Positions 46,730 to 59,699 are shown, numbered from the stretch's first letter. The stretch is DNA of 64,000 nt from Mytilisepta virgata (GCA_028015205.1 CM051512.1:9112255-9176254), one strand, 5' to 3'. A program made the numbers and translations. The notes: generated by a model from the letters alone, not told the origin.

Positions 46730-46885
46730 TATATTATTGTTTAGGGGCCAGCTGAAGGCCGCCTCCGGGTGTAGGATTTCCTCGCTGCGTTGAAGACGCA
46801 TTGGTAGCCTTGAGCTGTTTTCTGCTCTTTGGACGGATGTTGTCTCTTTGACAAATTTTCCGTTTCTATTCTCTATTCTATAAAA
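46730..46885 (+). repeat. Mussel interspersed repeat 3' region
   Basis: gggccagctgaaggccgcct, cgctgcgttgaagac, ttggtagccttgagctgttt, ttgttgtctctttgac. Same family as 17320-17505 and 52740-53030. Confidence 0.75.
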
Positions 46886-47329
46886 CATCTTTTGACGCAT
46901 TACATGTGTAGATTTCACCGATTAAATTATAGTTTTAAAATATTATGTCACTTTAACACTGCTTAAGAAAAACCAAAAACTGAAAATTGACAACCCTTTC
47001 CCTCTGACAGTTCTGCACGACGTTTTGTCCCATTTGAAAAGTCCAAGGAATATCCATATATAAATTTGTAATGAGCCAATCCCGTACAGAGTCGGCATGT
47101 ATGAGTTATTCCATAGAACGTTTCACACAAAACGTATATGCTTAAATTCTTCAACTATTTTATATAAAAAAAAGTTAACAGCTGTAAATAATTTTTTGGT
47201 ATAGATGGTTATAGATGAGGTATTTGTGTTATCTTTACCGAAATCTTTTGTTTGAATGGACACGTAGAAATGATTATTTTTTTGACAGGAAATTAACTTT
47301 AAATTCGACAACATTTTTTGTTTTAGTTA

Positions 47330-50300
47330 ATGCCGTTTGACGTCAGAGAAATCTTCTGGTGTACTAATTACTAAGCTGGTAAAGTTCAGATAATAATTTG
47401 TCAGAACTAATAAGTGCTTTATCCTCGCTATCTACTGGTCTCTCTTTAAACATAGACTTATGAGCAACAACGACAGATACGGCTGTCATTATAAGACATA
47501 CATAATGGTGTCGGTTTATCAGGGGAAAAACAGACCAATTAATGTCTTCAAATAGATATTAATAAAAGGCTTGTTCTTTTTCATTTAAGTCAGTATACTT
47601 TATATTAGCGGATATTATGTTTATGTGATTTTGTCAATATATTTCTTTTTTTTCCAGTATCTTGGAAACAAATTGTCAGCATTGTATCTCGGAGAACACA
47701 TATCAAACCAATAAATATATACCCTAGTTATTTGTAACTTTCTTAATAAGTTACAAATATTAAGATCAGATATTAGTTAATTAATATTGGTTGATTATTT
47801 TGTACATAGTTTGATTTTCCACTAATTAATTGAGCCCAATCCTAAAAGGAAAAGAGCCATGCTAAATATTTTGAAGGTACGTATATAAGCATACATTTAT
47901 GCATCAAAGTAGAATGTTGGTACTTGTCAATAAATGTTGGATTTTGATATTTTGTTACATATTAATGAAAAAAGAGATAAAATATTTCCAGACTGTTTGA
48001 AGCATCAATTACTTTCAAATACAAACTAACGTGATACATAATACAACAGTAGTACTGATAAAGATCAACATGTGGATCCCAGTTGGGAAATAAATTCCGT
48101 CATTACAGTTTTCTAGTTTCAATCGGACACAATTGGCACGTGTAATTGTTTCAGAAATAATACATTGAATTTCAAACATTGCAAAAATATAACTTTCAGT
48201 TTGTAACAAAGCCGATTTCTCCTTCAGGAAATTAACTTTAAATTCGAAAAAAGTGATAATAAATGTTGTTCGACAATCTTCCATGTTTTAATTAACTGAG
48301 TATGTCCCTTGACGTCAGAGATATATACATGTTTACTACTTTCTAAGCTGTAACGTTCAGATAACAATTGGTTAGAACTACTAATGATTTGTCGTTTCTC
48401 TTTAAACATAGACTTATGAGCAACAAAGACAAATATGGCTGGCTGTCATTTTATGAGACATAAATAATGGTGTCGGGTTATAAGGAAAAAACACGCCAAA
48501 TTAAACTGATATTAATAAAAGGCTTGGTGTTCTTTTTTCATTTAAGTCAGTATAATATTTATTAGCGGATATTATGTTTATATGATTTTGTCAATATATT
48601 TTTTTTATCTAGTACATTGGAGACAAATTGCCGGAATTTTATCACAGAAAGATTATATATCAGATATTCATTACTCAATATTCGTTGATAATTGTGATAC
48701 ACAAGATGTGCATATTTCGATTTACAAATGATTAATTGACATACATCAAAGCCTAAAAGGTATCTATTGGTAGCTCTTTAAGCAGAGACTTTTGAGCAAC
48801 AACGATAGATACGGCTGTCATTATAAGACATACATAATGGTGTCGGTTTATCAGGAAAAAAACAGGCCAATTAATGTCTTCAAATAGATATTAATAAAAT
48901 GCTTGTTCTTTTTCCTTTAAGTCAGTATACTTTATATTAGCGGATATTATGTTTATGTGATTTTGTCAATATATTTCTTTATTTTTTCTAGTACCTTTGA
49001 GACAAATTTTCGGCATTGTATCTCGGAGAACACATATCAAACCAATAAATATATACCCTAGTTATTTGTAACAAGAAGTTACAAATACTAAGATCAGTTA
49101 TTAGTGGCCCAAATATTGGTTGATTATTTTGTACATAGTTTGATTTTCCACTAATTAGCTGAGCCCAATCCTAAAAGGAAAAGAGCCATGCTAAATATTT
49201 TGAAGGTACGTATATAAGCATACATTTCTGCATCAAAGTAGAATGTTGGTACTTGTCGATTTTGATATTTTGTTACAAACTAATGAAAAAAGATATAAAA
49301 GATTTCGAGACTGTTTGAAGCATCAATTACTTTCAAATACAAAGTAAAATGATACATAATACAACAGTAGTACTGATAAAGATCAACATGTGGATCTCAG
49401 TTGGGAAATAAATTCCGTCATTACAGTTTTCTAGTTTCAATTGGCACGTGTAATTGTTTCAGAAATAATACATTGAATTTCAAACATTGCAAAAATATAA
49501 CTTTCAGTTTGTAACGGAGAATCCAAAACACACGTTTTCTCCTTCAGGACATGAACTTTAAATTCAAAAAAGTAATAATAATTGTTGTTCGACAAACTTC
49601 CATGTTTTAATTAACTGAGTATGTCCCTTGACGTCAGAGAAATATACTTGCTTACTACATTCTAAGCTGTAACGTTCAGATAACAATTGATTAGAACTAC
49701 TAATGATTTGTCCTGTCTTTTTAAACATAGACTTATGAGCAACAAAGATAAATAAGGCTGACTCTCATTTTATGAGACATAAATAATGGTGTCGGGTTGT
49801 ACGGAAAAAACACGTCAAATTAAAATGATATTAATAAAATGCTTGGTGTTCTTTTTTCATTTAAGTCAGTATAATATATATTAGCGGATATTATGTTTAT
49901 ATAATGGTGTATATATATTTCTTTTTATCTAGTATCTTGGAGACAAATTGCCGGCATTTTATCTCAGAAAGAACATATTAATCCATTAAATAAATACCCT
50001 AGTTAAGTCACAAATACTAAGATCAGATATTAATTACTCAATATTCGTTGATAATTGTGATACACAAGATGTGCATATTTCGATTTACAAATGATAAATT
50101 GACACCAAAGCCTAAAAGGAAGACAGCCATGCTTATATTTTTGAATACATGCATCGGTTTGAGTATCGAAGTTGAATGTTGGTACTTGTCAATATATGTG
50201 AGGTTTTGATATTCATGTCTCATACTAATGAAATAAGAGATAAAAGATTTCCAGACTGTTTGAAGCTTCAATTACTTTCAAATACAAACTCAAATGATAC

Positions 50301-52450
50301 ATAATACAACAGTAGTACTGATAAAGATCAACATGTGGATCTCTGTTGGGAAATAAATTACGTAGAACTTTTATTAATCTAAATATGATGCCAATTATTT
50401 TTTCTTTCCTGTGTTGTAATCGCAGTATTGTTTCATCGTTGAAATATTTCCAAATTCAAATACTAAATTTGTACATTTAAAGATTTACCTTTAAACCCGA
50501 TGGGCTTGTGACCAAGTCTTTGGAAAGACAAAAATAATCATCAAAACTTTGTAATACATAAGTATTGTCAAATACGGTATGTAAATGTGTAATAAGGTTT
50601 TAGAATTTCGACTTTCACAAATTGGGGTCCACAGTGGTCAAATCTCGAAAATATGAAATTTAAGCTCGTGACTTAAACTCCTCATAATCCCTGCACTTTC
50701 GACGAAAGTTCGGGGATACATGGATTGGCTCCGTCCGTCCGCCCGTCCGTCCGTTCGTCACACTTTCTACTGACATCAACTCATTCACGTTTGGGTTTAG
50801 GAATTTAATTTCTATATAGCGTGGTTGCATACTACCTGTAGATGCGCAATAAGGTTTTAGAATTTTGATTTTCTAAACAAGGGGCCCACAGGAGTCGAAC
50901 TTCGAACATTTTGAATTCAAACGTTTCGTTTTACAATAAATTTTATTTCTATACAGTATTGTCACGCACCATATGCAGATGCGCAATAAATTTTTAGAAT
51001 TTTGATTTTCTAAAATTGGGGCCCACATGGGTCGAATGTTGAAAAACTATCAATATAAGTTGTTGACGTAAACAATTCTTTTTTTTCAATTTATGCATTT
51101 TATGTATATACAGTATTGTCAAACACCATACCCATATGTGCAATAAGGTTTTAGAATTTGAATTTTCTAAAATTGGGGCCAACAGGTGTTCAAATGTCAA
51201 ATTTTCAATTTAAGCTCGTGACCTAAACTTCTCTTTTATTTTGCAATTTATGCATTTTGCTTATATTTACATGCATATGTAGTTACACAATAAGGATTTT
51301 GAATATCGATTTTTAAACAGCGGGCTTACTCGTATCAAATTTCAAAAATTGTAAGTTTAAGCTTGTGAACTAAGGATTTGTTCATTTTTCATTAGATTTA
51401 TTGATTTGATTTCTTGTTAGAATGATTGCATACTATTTTAGATGGGAATAAGGTTTTATATATTTTACTATAGGTAAGTGCCCCAACTACTTACAGAGGG
51501 TGATGGATCACTGTCAATTCCGTCATTTCAATTGAACACAATTGGCACCTGTAATTGTTTCAGAAATAATACTTTGAATTTCAAACAATGCAAAAATAAA
51601 ACTTTCAGTTTGTAACGGAGAAGCCGAAACACACGATTTTTCCTTCAGGACATGAACTTTAAATTAAAAAAAAAGTAATAATAATTGTTGTTCGACAAAC
51701 TTCCATGTTTTAATTAACTGAGTATGTCCCTTGACGTCAGAGAAATATACTTGTTTACTACTTTCTAAGCTGGTAACGTTCAGATAACAATTGGTTAGAA
51801 CTACTAATGACTTGTCCTTTCTCTTTAAACATAGACTTCTGAGCAACAAATAAAAATACGGCTGGCTGTCATTTTATGAGACATAAATAATGGTGTCGGG
51901 TTATAAGGAAAAAACACGCCAATTAAACTGATATTAATAAAAGGATTGGTGTTCTTTTTTCATTTAAGTCAGTTTAATATATATTAGCGGATATTATGTT
52001 TATATGATTTGCCGGCATTTTATCACAGAGAGAACATATTAAAACATAAAATAAATACCCTAGTTATTTGTAAATTTCTTAAGAAGTCACTAAGATCAGA
52101 TATTAATTACTAAATATTCGTTGATAAGTGTGATACACAAGATGTGCATATTTCGATTTACAAATGAATAATTTACATCAAAGCCTAAAAGAAAAAGAGC
52201 CATGCTTATATTTTTGAATACATGCATACACTTGAGTATCAAAGTTGAATGTTAGTACTTGTCAATAAATGTTGGGTTTTGATATTCATGTCTCATACTA
52301 ATGAAAGAAGAGATAAAAGACGTTCAGACTGTTTGAAGCTTCAATTACTTTCAAACTCAAATGATACACAATACAACAGTAGTACTAATAAAGATCAACA
52401 TGTGGATCTCACTGGGGAAATTACGTAGAACTTTTGTTAATCTAAATACG
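47330..52450. repeat. Interleaved segmental duplications (blocks X and Y)
   Basis: Block X (gacgtcagagaaat, taatggtgtcggtttat, attagcggatattatgttta) occurs near 47335, 48295, 48770, 49610 and 51715. Block Y (aaagagccatgctaaatatt, caacagtagtactgataaag, aattggcacgtgtaattgtt) occurs near 47830, 49155, 50105 and 52175, with a piece at 51520. Copies differ by few changes, so the amplification is fairly young. Matching minus-strand frames in copies are explained by the duplication itself; expression is untested. Confidence 0.85.
50565..51480. repeat. Tandem array Z, ~155-bp units, copy 2, with an insertion
   Basis: Unit starts lie near 50590, 50844, 50988, 51138, 51287 and 51441. The first interval is ~100 bp too long because 50690-50800 holds foreign sequence with cgtccgtccgcccgtccgtc, similar in type to the ACGG end of the pearl-like element. 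Confidence 0.85.
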
Positions 52451-52739
52451 ATGTCAAATAGTTTTCTTTTTCATTTTGTTTCGTCTTTAAAATATAGTTT
52501 TAAATACTAAATTTGTACATTTCTAGATTTACCTTTCCAATCCTTTGGAAAGCAAAAACTTTGAAATTCTATGTAGTTCTGTTAAAACTCTCTTTCTCCC
52601 AATGTTTCTAATTGCATATCAAGAGAACAATGCCGATGTCAATAGAACTCCATGACACTGTAACATTAAATTCTATATAGGAGTTTTATTTATGATTATT
52701 TCGTTTAAAATTGTGACAGTAACCGACCAGCTGCATTGG

Positions 52740-53030
52740 TAGTAAATTTTGATTATGTTATCTAAACTATGTTCCAAGTCAGGAACCTTTAGCCATTGTT
52801 AGTCGTGTATGCTTTTTGAATTTTGGTTCATTTGTATGTTTCGGAGTTTAGTGTGCCATCCATTTTTCTGAACTGGTATGCATTATTGTTTATGGGCCAG
52901 CTGAACCCCACCTCCGTTTGCGAATTTTTTTCGCTGCGTTGAAGACCCATTGGTAGCCTTGAGCTGTTTTCTGCTATTGGTCGGGTTGTTGTCTCTTTGA
53001 ACCATTCCCTGTTTCCAGTCTCTATTCTAT
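52740..53030 (+). repeat. Mussel interspersed repeat 3' region, long copy
   Basis: Extends the 46730 copy leftwards (ttccaagtcaggaacctttag, gtttcggagtttagtgtgcc) and ends at ccctgtttccagtctctatt. Confidence 0.75.
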
Positions 53031-53119
53031 GTACCCTCCACCAAATTTTATCATTTCTAGTTAGCGCCTATTGTATTGGCTTTTATGATGTGTTTATACA
53101 CCAGAGGGTTAAGATATAA

Positions 53120-53310
53120 AACCCGTATAAGTAAAGTAAAGAAATACTAAAGGGATATTCGAAGGAGGGGAAATCAAAAACAACTGACCAACTCCTCATA
53201 ACATTAAAGACAAGAGCAAAACAATACAAACATTACACTTAAAAACTAAAAATATATAAACAACATGCACCCCACCAAAAAATTGAGGGTAGACTCAGGT
53301 GCTTCATTTA
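53120..53310 (-). mobile_element. 3' tail of RT element, subfamily 2
   Basis: Minus-strand copy from the ggtggggtgcatgttg region to ggtatttctttactttactt. Confidence 0.75.
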
Positions 53311-53479
53311 AAAATCACCTTTGCTGATTATCTGTACCAAGTCAGACTATCCTGACTCTCTGTTGATTATATGTTTGTGTTTTATACTTTTTTGTTGATT
53401 TCATTTGACGGTCTGTGGATGGGATGGCTTGAATTATGTGGTATGTAAATTTTACTTTTAACCGTTTTCATATTTAGAA

Positions 53480-54125
53480 TAGGGTAGGCATCATCTAGAT
53501 CAGGCAAACCTTTTCTGAAGGATGGATGAATTTTTTTAACGCCCAGTGGCAACCATTAGAGGAATATTAGGAAGAGAACATGAATATGATCCCTGGATTT
53601 TAATACACCGACACGCCGAATATGATAATCTCAGGTGTAAAATATAAAAGTGCCGTGCAGACCTTGTTTTGTCCAATTATTGTTTGAAATAGGCAATTGT
53701 TTACTATAAATGTATTTCAGATATATAGAAATGGTCTTTTTCTGAATATTCACCAGAAACGGCATTTTCTAATTCATCAGTAACGACAGATCACACCAGA
53801 TGTGCACAGACTAATTAACCCATGTCAATTATTCAAGGGTATGTGAAAAAAGTCTTTTGTTGTAAACATTCATCGATCATGGAACTTGGGATAATTACAT
53901 GTTCTAGGAAAGCTTTAAACAAAATGACAAAATGCATGTAATTATGATAGATATCCATAAAATGAAAGTAAAATAACAAAAACAAAAGAGATGAAACAGT
54001 CACATCTCGAATAAATGAAAAAAAATACTGTACAGAATATTAAGGTGTCTGGACTATAAATGATATTATACTTTATGTAAATTTCTCTACTTTTAATGCA
54101 TTTTCATTGGTTTACAAGAATGTGG
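53480..54125. other. Non-coding stretch
   Basis: Contains a stub of the second SINE family at 53575-53620. Otherwise nothing recognised. Confidence 0.4.
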
Positions 54126-54129
54126 TATT

Positions 54130-54360
54130 TTACTCGATCACCCGCTGGTAAGAAACAGCGGGTGATATTTTACACTGTCACCCCCTGGAAAGAAACAGCG
54201 GGTGGTATTTTATACTGTCACTCGCTCATAAAATCCAAGACGTTCAGTATAATAAAATAAATAGCAAATTTCTGAGAGGGTGACGGAATATATTGCAACC
54301 CCTCTAAAAATATTTTCTCGGGGTTACAATATACTCCGTCACCATCTTAGAAATGTGTTA
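54130..54360. mobile_element. Palindromic element cluster
   Basis: tcacccgctg / cagcgggtga hairpin at 54138-54165, repeated in degenerate form at 54178-54207. Then a large inverted repeat with arms of ~35 bp runs from tttctgagagggtgacgg (54272) to the ccgtcaccatcttagaaa complement (ending about 54355). Foldback-type MITEs fit best. Confidence 0.7.
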
Positions 54361-54364
54361 TTTA

Positions 54365-56900
54365 TATAATACCCGTAAATCATATTTATTTTTATCGAAA
54401 ATATATTATACAAAAAGTTTAATAAAACGTTTCACAAAATACCGAAATAAATTTAAACCTTGAATTGCGCAGATGAAAAAGCCTTCCCAAGTTTAAACAA
54501 AATGTGTAGTTAGCATGTGGTGTCAATAAAAATGAGCTAGATAAACAGTTTTTCGAAGTTAACAAAAAATTACCGAGGGCATTCCCATTACGATATAAGG
54601 AACATCCGGGACATCTGGAACAATCACGAAAAACATAGCAAACAACTGATATTCTTCGATAACGACATTGGTAAACCGAATAGAAAATTCAAAACTGGTT
54701 TTCAGCAGATTCGGAATGACCGAAAGAGAAGAAACTAAAAAGCTCCATATATCAGATATTTCAGCTAGAGAGACAGATAACTTTCATATAAAACCAAATA
54801 TGCACTTTGTATCACGTGTGATAACGATTTAAAGCATATCGGTTAGCATTTCATTAAGGTATACTTCACCAACAAGTGTCCAAGACCTTTATATTGAGAA
54901 ATTCGAAATATTAACTAAATCGAGAAAATTCAAATGCAAGATAGAAAGTAAGAAACTATTACTCGTATTAATGTACATTAGAGGTTTCCCTAATACGTTT
55001 TGGCGATGCGCGGCGCCATGCCGTGCCCTCATTAGCGCCATGCTGCCCTCAATCGGCGCCATGCTGGTCCTGCCATTATAAATTATGAATTTAAGACATA
55101 ATAAAAACATGATAATTTTCATGATCGAAAGTTGAAAGAGACCGACAAAGAACGGTCTGTCGCTAATTAATGATGGAGGAGAATCATCATTTTCTTGTTG
55201 GAAAACAAAGAGCAGTGGCCATTCAGTTTAACTGTTACGTTTTATTGCACATTATTCCTCCCATCTTTTACTATTTTCGATATGAACGACATTCTTGCAA
55301 AAATTAATGCCGAAACGTGAACGATCGAAGTTTTACAGAATATTTCGGATCCGCGGTGACTCTAAACAAAATTTGAATTCTCTGGATTTATTTTATAAAT
55401 AATAGTCTTTATTTCTTGTATTCATGTCCTATTTAGTCGAATTTCACATCATCCGTAAATGTAGTTGAAGCGTGACGATTTGTAGGTAAGGCGATTCCAT
55501 TATTACATTTGAGGGTTGTCAACTTAATTATGCGAACAATGTCCTTCGATCATAGTCTGCTGATTTTGAAGACCGTATAATTTTATTGTGACCATTTTAA
55601 TAGTCGACAGGTCTAAATATTATATAAACGAAAGAAATTGTAATCGGGGGATACACATTTGATTATTAATACTCGTTTTGCTAACGGAATGGTTTAGTTT
55701 GAATTTTGCGAAATGTAACACGTGCGCGAGAAAACAACGACAGCAAGTTTTATAGTTTGTGAAATAAAGATCGTAAATAACTACAATTGCACACGTTCAA
55801 AGAATAAACTTAATGGATAGTGATATTTTTGAGACCTGCATAGAATACTTGAGAAAGCAGCCGGAGGAAAACCGCCGCTTATTCCATTAAATAATTAACT
55901 TTGATAAGAACAAAATTTAAATGAACTAACAATTTTAACTTTTACTGGATTTTTTTAAGATTGTCATGTAGTCCCAGTTATTGCTGCCGTATTATATAGA
56001 TATACAGTTATGGTAATCATACAATTTATAAATTTTCATCCTTGTTTATCCATCAATTATCATGCTGCTCAGTTTTTTCACATTTCCCATAAAGACACAT
56101 ACAATAAAATCCTCTTACACACTATTTTTCCTGACCAGGATGAATGAAAATGGCATTAATTGCCCTATGTTTATCCATTATATAAATAAAAAACAAAGCT
56201 AAAAATGTAACATATTTTATTTGTCAATATGCAAGGAATATTTTTATGATTAGATTTAACTTTTCTAATATTTTTACAGAACATTGTCCTATAAATTAAT
56301 TCTAATAATTGGGAATTGCTAATTAATGCTTGCAAGGCTTAAAGAACTAATTAGAAATATATTAGAAACAATTAATACAATTAGTCATGCAAGCATTGTG
56401 ATTGACTAAACCCCCTTCTTTTATACAGGACTATATATTCTTTAAAAAATCCAGGAAGGGAAATTGATCCTGTTGCAAGTAATACAGAGTATCTGTTTTA
56501 CATGGAAAACCTACAAACAAACTAATGCATTAGACACATATACAAACGTGTATAAAAATGACAGATAACATGCGATATGGGTGCCAATATAGATGACTAA
56601 GTTAACTATGAATGTGCCTCCGAAACAAAACTTTCCGCATAAAAGTGCCCCCAGACTGACATTTTACCATGCCTTACCTAATTCCTGGGGAAAACACTAG
56701 TACATGTATACCAAATCCAATGTAATATGTTGATACCGTACAGCAGAATATTTTCATGAGGTGCTCGTTTTCGCCTGTATAAGAGCTGGATAAAAAATAC
56801 CAAACGTCATTTGATAAAATTTCATTTGGAGTCCACCAAAAGTTAAAACACAAAACTATCTGACCTACGTCCTTACCAAAATCCATACCTCACGATAACT
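54365..56900. other. Non-coding stretch, some CpG-richer spots
   Basis: No confident gene. 55008-55075 carries three GC-rich copies of a ggcgccatgc motif. A short frame starting at ATG 55814 (MDSDIFETCIEYLRKQPEEN and on, stop at 55888) has plausible composition but no donor or domain. An open frame at 56674-56886 (minus) is unexplained. Confidence 0.35.
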
Positions 56901-57065
56901 TGTAATTAAACTTCTAAATAGAAAAACTTTAGAACAAAAAACCAACAAACCAGACAATCATAGAAGAAAGAAGTAATAAAATTGAAAAAAAAACTTTCAG
57001 TTAAATATTTAATTCTGGAAAACAAAGTTAAAACATAGTTATTCATTTTTGGAGGGAATTTTTTC

Positions 57066-57240
57066 TCTCTAAAAAGGACAAATATACCTAAGGAGCAATC
57101 AAAAAAACGTAATCCATTTGACAGACAAACCCGGGAAGACAAATGAACAACCACAAGCACAACAAATAAACACAGAAAACTAAAAACAATGAACAACACG
57201 AACTCCTATAAAAACCAGGAGTGAACCCAGGTGCTCCGGA
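57066..57240 (-). mobile_element. 3' tail of RT element, subfamily 1
   Basis: Minus-strand copy from the gagcacctgggttcactcct region to ggtatatttgtccttttt. Well preserved. Confidence 0.85.
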
Positions 57241-57244
57241 ACAA

Positions 57245-58010
57245 TTCGTATAGGTAAAAATTACTTCGCATTCCTTAAAGATTGAAGTAGTTTTATTATA
57301 CTTATTCTTAATAAAATTGAAGTAATATTTGGTTTCAATGAAAATTAGTACGATAAACTACTTACCCCTGTCCTCAATACTCCGCTGCATGTCTATTCTC
57401 ATTTACATTTAACAGTATTATTATATTTTTTCCTTCTTGCCTCCATAATGTGTCTGCAGGTAAAGCAATGTTCTACCTATGACCAGATGTAGTTGTTACA
57501 TTAGCAGTTAATAATATTATTATTACCCTGTGAATTGTATATTACTTTTTTCATGATCAAAATAAAACTTCATCATAGAAATTGGTAATAACACAAAACA
57601 TTATATAGAGAATTTTCAAAAAGCCGAATAATTTCTAAATTGATCGACGATCGAAATGTCTATGTTGAACAAATCGGTTACGCAAATCTATGTATAAAAG
57701 TCCACTATATTCTTATCACGTGTGAAAGTGAACGAACGTTAATCCAGGAATTCGATACTATGTCTGTCTGAAATCTATAATTACTACGGGAATTCGCAGG
57801 TTCAAACTATAAGAGTTCTATTTAATCTAGATCGTGTCACGTGACACTCACATGACAAATCGATACCAGGTCGTAATAAAGTGTTTCCATAGATATTGTT
57901 CTAAAAAGTGAATAATAACTTATACAATAGCACAATGAATTAGAAGACGTTTATGCTCTACGTTTTCTGTGTTAAGTACCGTTACCCCATTATAATAAAT
58001 AAACAATTAC
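57245..58010. other. Non-coding stretch
   Basis: AT-rich. The only feature is a perfect 14-bp palindrome gtgtcacgtgacac (57834-57847) with an E-box core. Confidence 0.4.
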
Positions 58011-58014
58011 ATGT

Positions 58015-58275
58015 CCAAACAGAAATAAAAATAACAATCCAAAGATACTAATATTAGATATAGTAAATTTATAATATGCTGTATACGACGCATTTCAAGG
58101 AGTTACCTCTCATCAGCAGCATTCAAACCGAAACATTTGGAAGACCAAAAACCAAACTTATAAAACAAGAAGTACTCATAACCAAAAATACTGAAATAGG
58201 AAGCAAAATTTCTGCTAAGGAGATCTACCATGTGCAATACAAGGAATGAACCCTTAGTAATTCTATTATTTTTGA
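58015..58275 (-). mobile_element. Hammerhead-bearing repeat element, copy 2
   Basis: Inverted homologue of 25670-25930 over its full length, with scattered substitutions. Confidence 0.7.
58073..58123 (-). ncRNA. Hammerhead ribozyme, three closed helices (family B)
   Basis: Minus strand: aatgctg, CTGATGA, gagg-taact-cctt, GAAA, atgc-gtc-gtat, then cagcatatt. The only difference from the 25833 copy inside the paired/core region is the stem II loop (taact for caact), so the fold is preserved between distant copies. Confidence 0.82.
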
Positions 58276-58279
58276 GTTT

Positions 58280-59360
58280 TGCTAAATATGTTGCATGGAG
58301 ATAATAATTATATTAGTAGATAAAAATAGATTAAAAAAGTAATGTCTTTTAAAGATTAGAAAATCGATAACTCATCTGCAAATTCTACCTAAATATTTAC
58401 GTCTTTTATAATTATAAGCAGAAAACTTCATTAGTATGATTTACTTGTATCTGACCCGTTTGCTGTTTTTATAACAATAGATATCTTTAAACTAAACGAG
58501 AACTTATATAAGAGTAGACATGTTTACATTTTTCATACCAAATGCAATCAAGGCCGTTTAATTAAAGAAAACGCACGACTTACATTCAGCAAGAACAACA
58601 CCATCGGCCAATGATAAAAATATAGAATTGGCTGTCAACGATAATGGCTGTCTTGTCGCCTAACTGTCTGTCGACGATTGCTGTTGACCTAACACGGACT
58701 TACATTGAAAAACAGGCATCAAAACGATGATTTAATGCCTTTTGTTCACTTCTTATTGCCGAATTATTTTCATTATGTTATAAATAGTCTTGTTATCCGT
58801 TTTGAAAATACATTTTAAAAAACTGTATGTATTTCCAGGAAAAATGAACTCAACTATTTGAAATCTTTAACTACATACTGGTCTCTCACTGATACTGAAA
58901 ATTGCTATTCAATTCTATGAAGAGATACCGTTAAACATTTTATCATGTTTATGGGAATGTTATTTTAAATTTGTCTATTTCGTCTAATAGGCAGACATTA
59001 TCAGACCAGCAGCCATAAGGTTTACAGTCAAAAAACACATTTTGATCGGTTTATCTCAATTATTTACCGTCCAAACTGTTCAAAATCTCTAGCAAGCGAC
59101 CACTTTGTTGATAATCATAATTTATTGGCTTTTCTTCTGTGTATTTTACACCAGAGGTCAAGAATAGATACGGGGGATCTCTGGCACGATACTCAAACAA
59201 ACATGTTAACCCAACCACTTTTCAACTACAACTGGTATCTGTACAACGTCATATTATCCTGTTATCTTTGTCCGAAGTTATTTAATAGTATTTCGTTATT
59301 ATCCTTTCATGGTATCATTTGTAGATTACAGTAATGAATAAGAACATTTATAATTCATAC
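58280..59360. other. Non-coding stretch
   Basis: No recognised element. Weak exon-like frames at about 58560-58650 (minus) and 59148-59230 (plus) lack supporting similarity. Confidence 0.35.
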
Positions 59361-59365
59361 GCATA

Positions 59366-59690
59366 TTAAGTAAAACCAAGAAATACCAAAGGGGTATTAA
59401 AAGGAGGGGAAAATCGAAACAACTCAGAAACTCCGGAGAACAACGAAGACAAGACCAAGACAATATATGCACTACAATTAAAAACTAAAAACATATGAAC
59501 AACATGGACCCCACCAAAACACCGGGGGTATACTCGGGTGCTCAGGAAGACTAAGCAGTCCCTACTTCCTGCAGCACATCCGCCATGCTGCCCATGTCAA
59601 ATCCGGTACGAGGAAGGGATAACATCAATGGAACAGGTCCATTTTCATTTGGGAAATGTTTTTTCATACCTGTCAACCAAGTAATGATGA
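59366..59690 (-). pseudogene. RT relic C-terminal end and tail, subfamily 2
   Basis: Minus strand encodes FPNENGPVPLMLSLPRTGFD and MGSMADVLQEVGTA as in 36891-37460, then the tail to the ggtatttcttggttttactt end. Confidence 0.82.
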
Positions 59691-59699
59691 CGTCCATAA

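Noticed and set aside
48015..48409. Minus-strand frames of 60-90 codons repeated in the duplicated blocks
   Set aside because: Their conservation is explained by DNA duplication, and I saw no domain. Kept only as something to test with RNA data.
53775..53815. Possible hammerhead (tcatcag with gatgtgcaca nearby, minus strand)
   Set aside because: CTGATGA is present, but no stem II or properly placed GAAA box follows, so there is no hammerhead fold.
58560..58650. Possible 5' exon of the transporter (minus strand, ends at a good gtaagt donor with the right phase)
   Set aside because: It has no pyrimidine-rich acceptor, no start codon, no family similarity, and lies 16 kb away. One matching donor is not enough.
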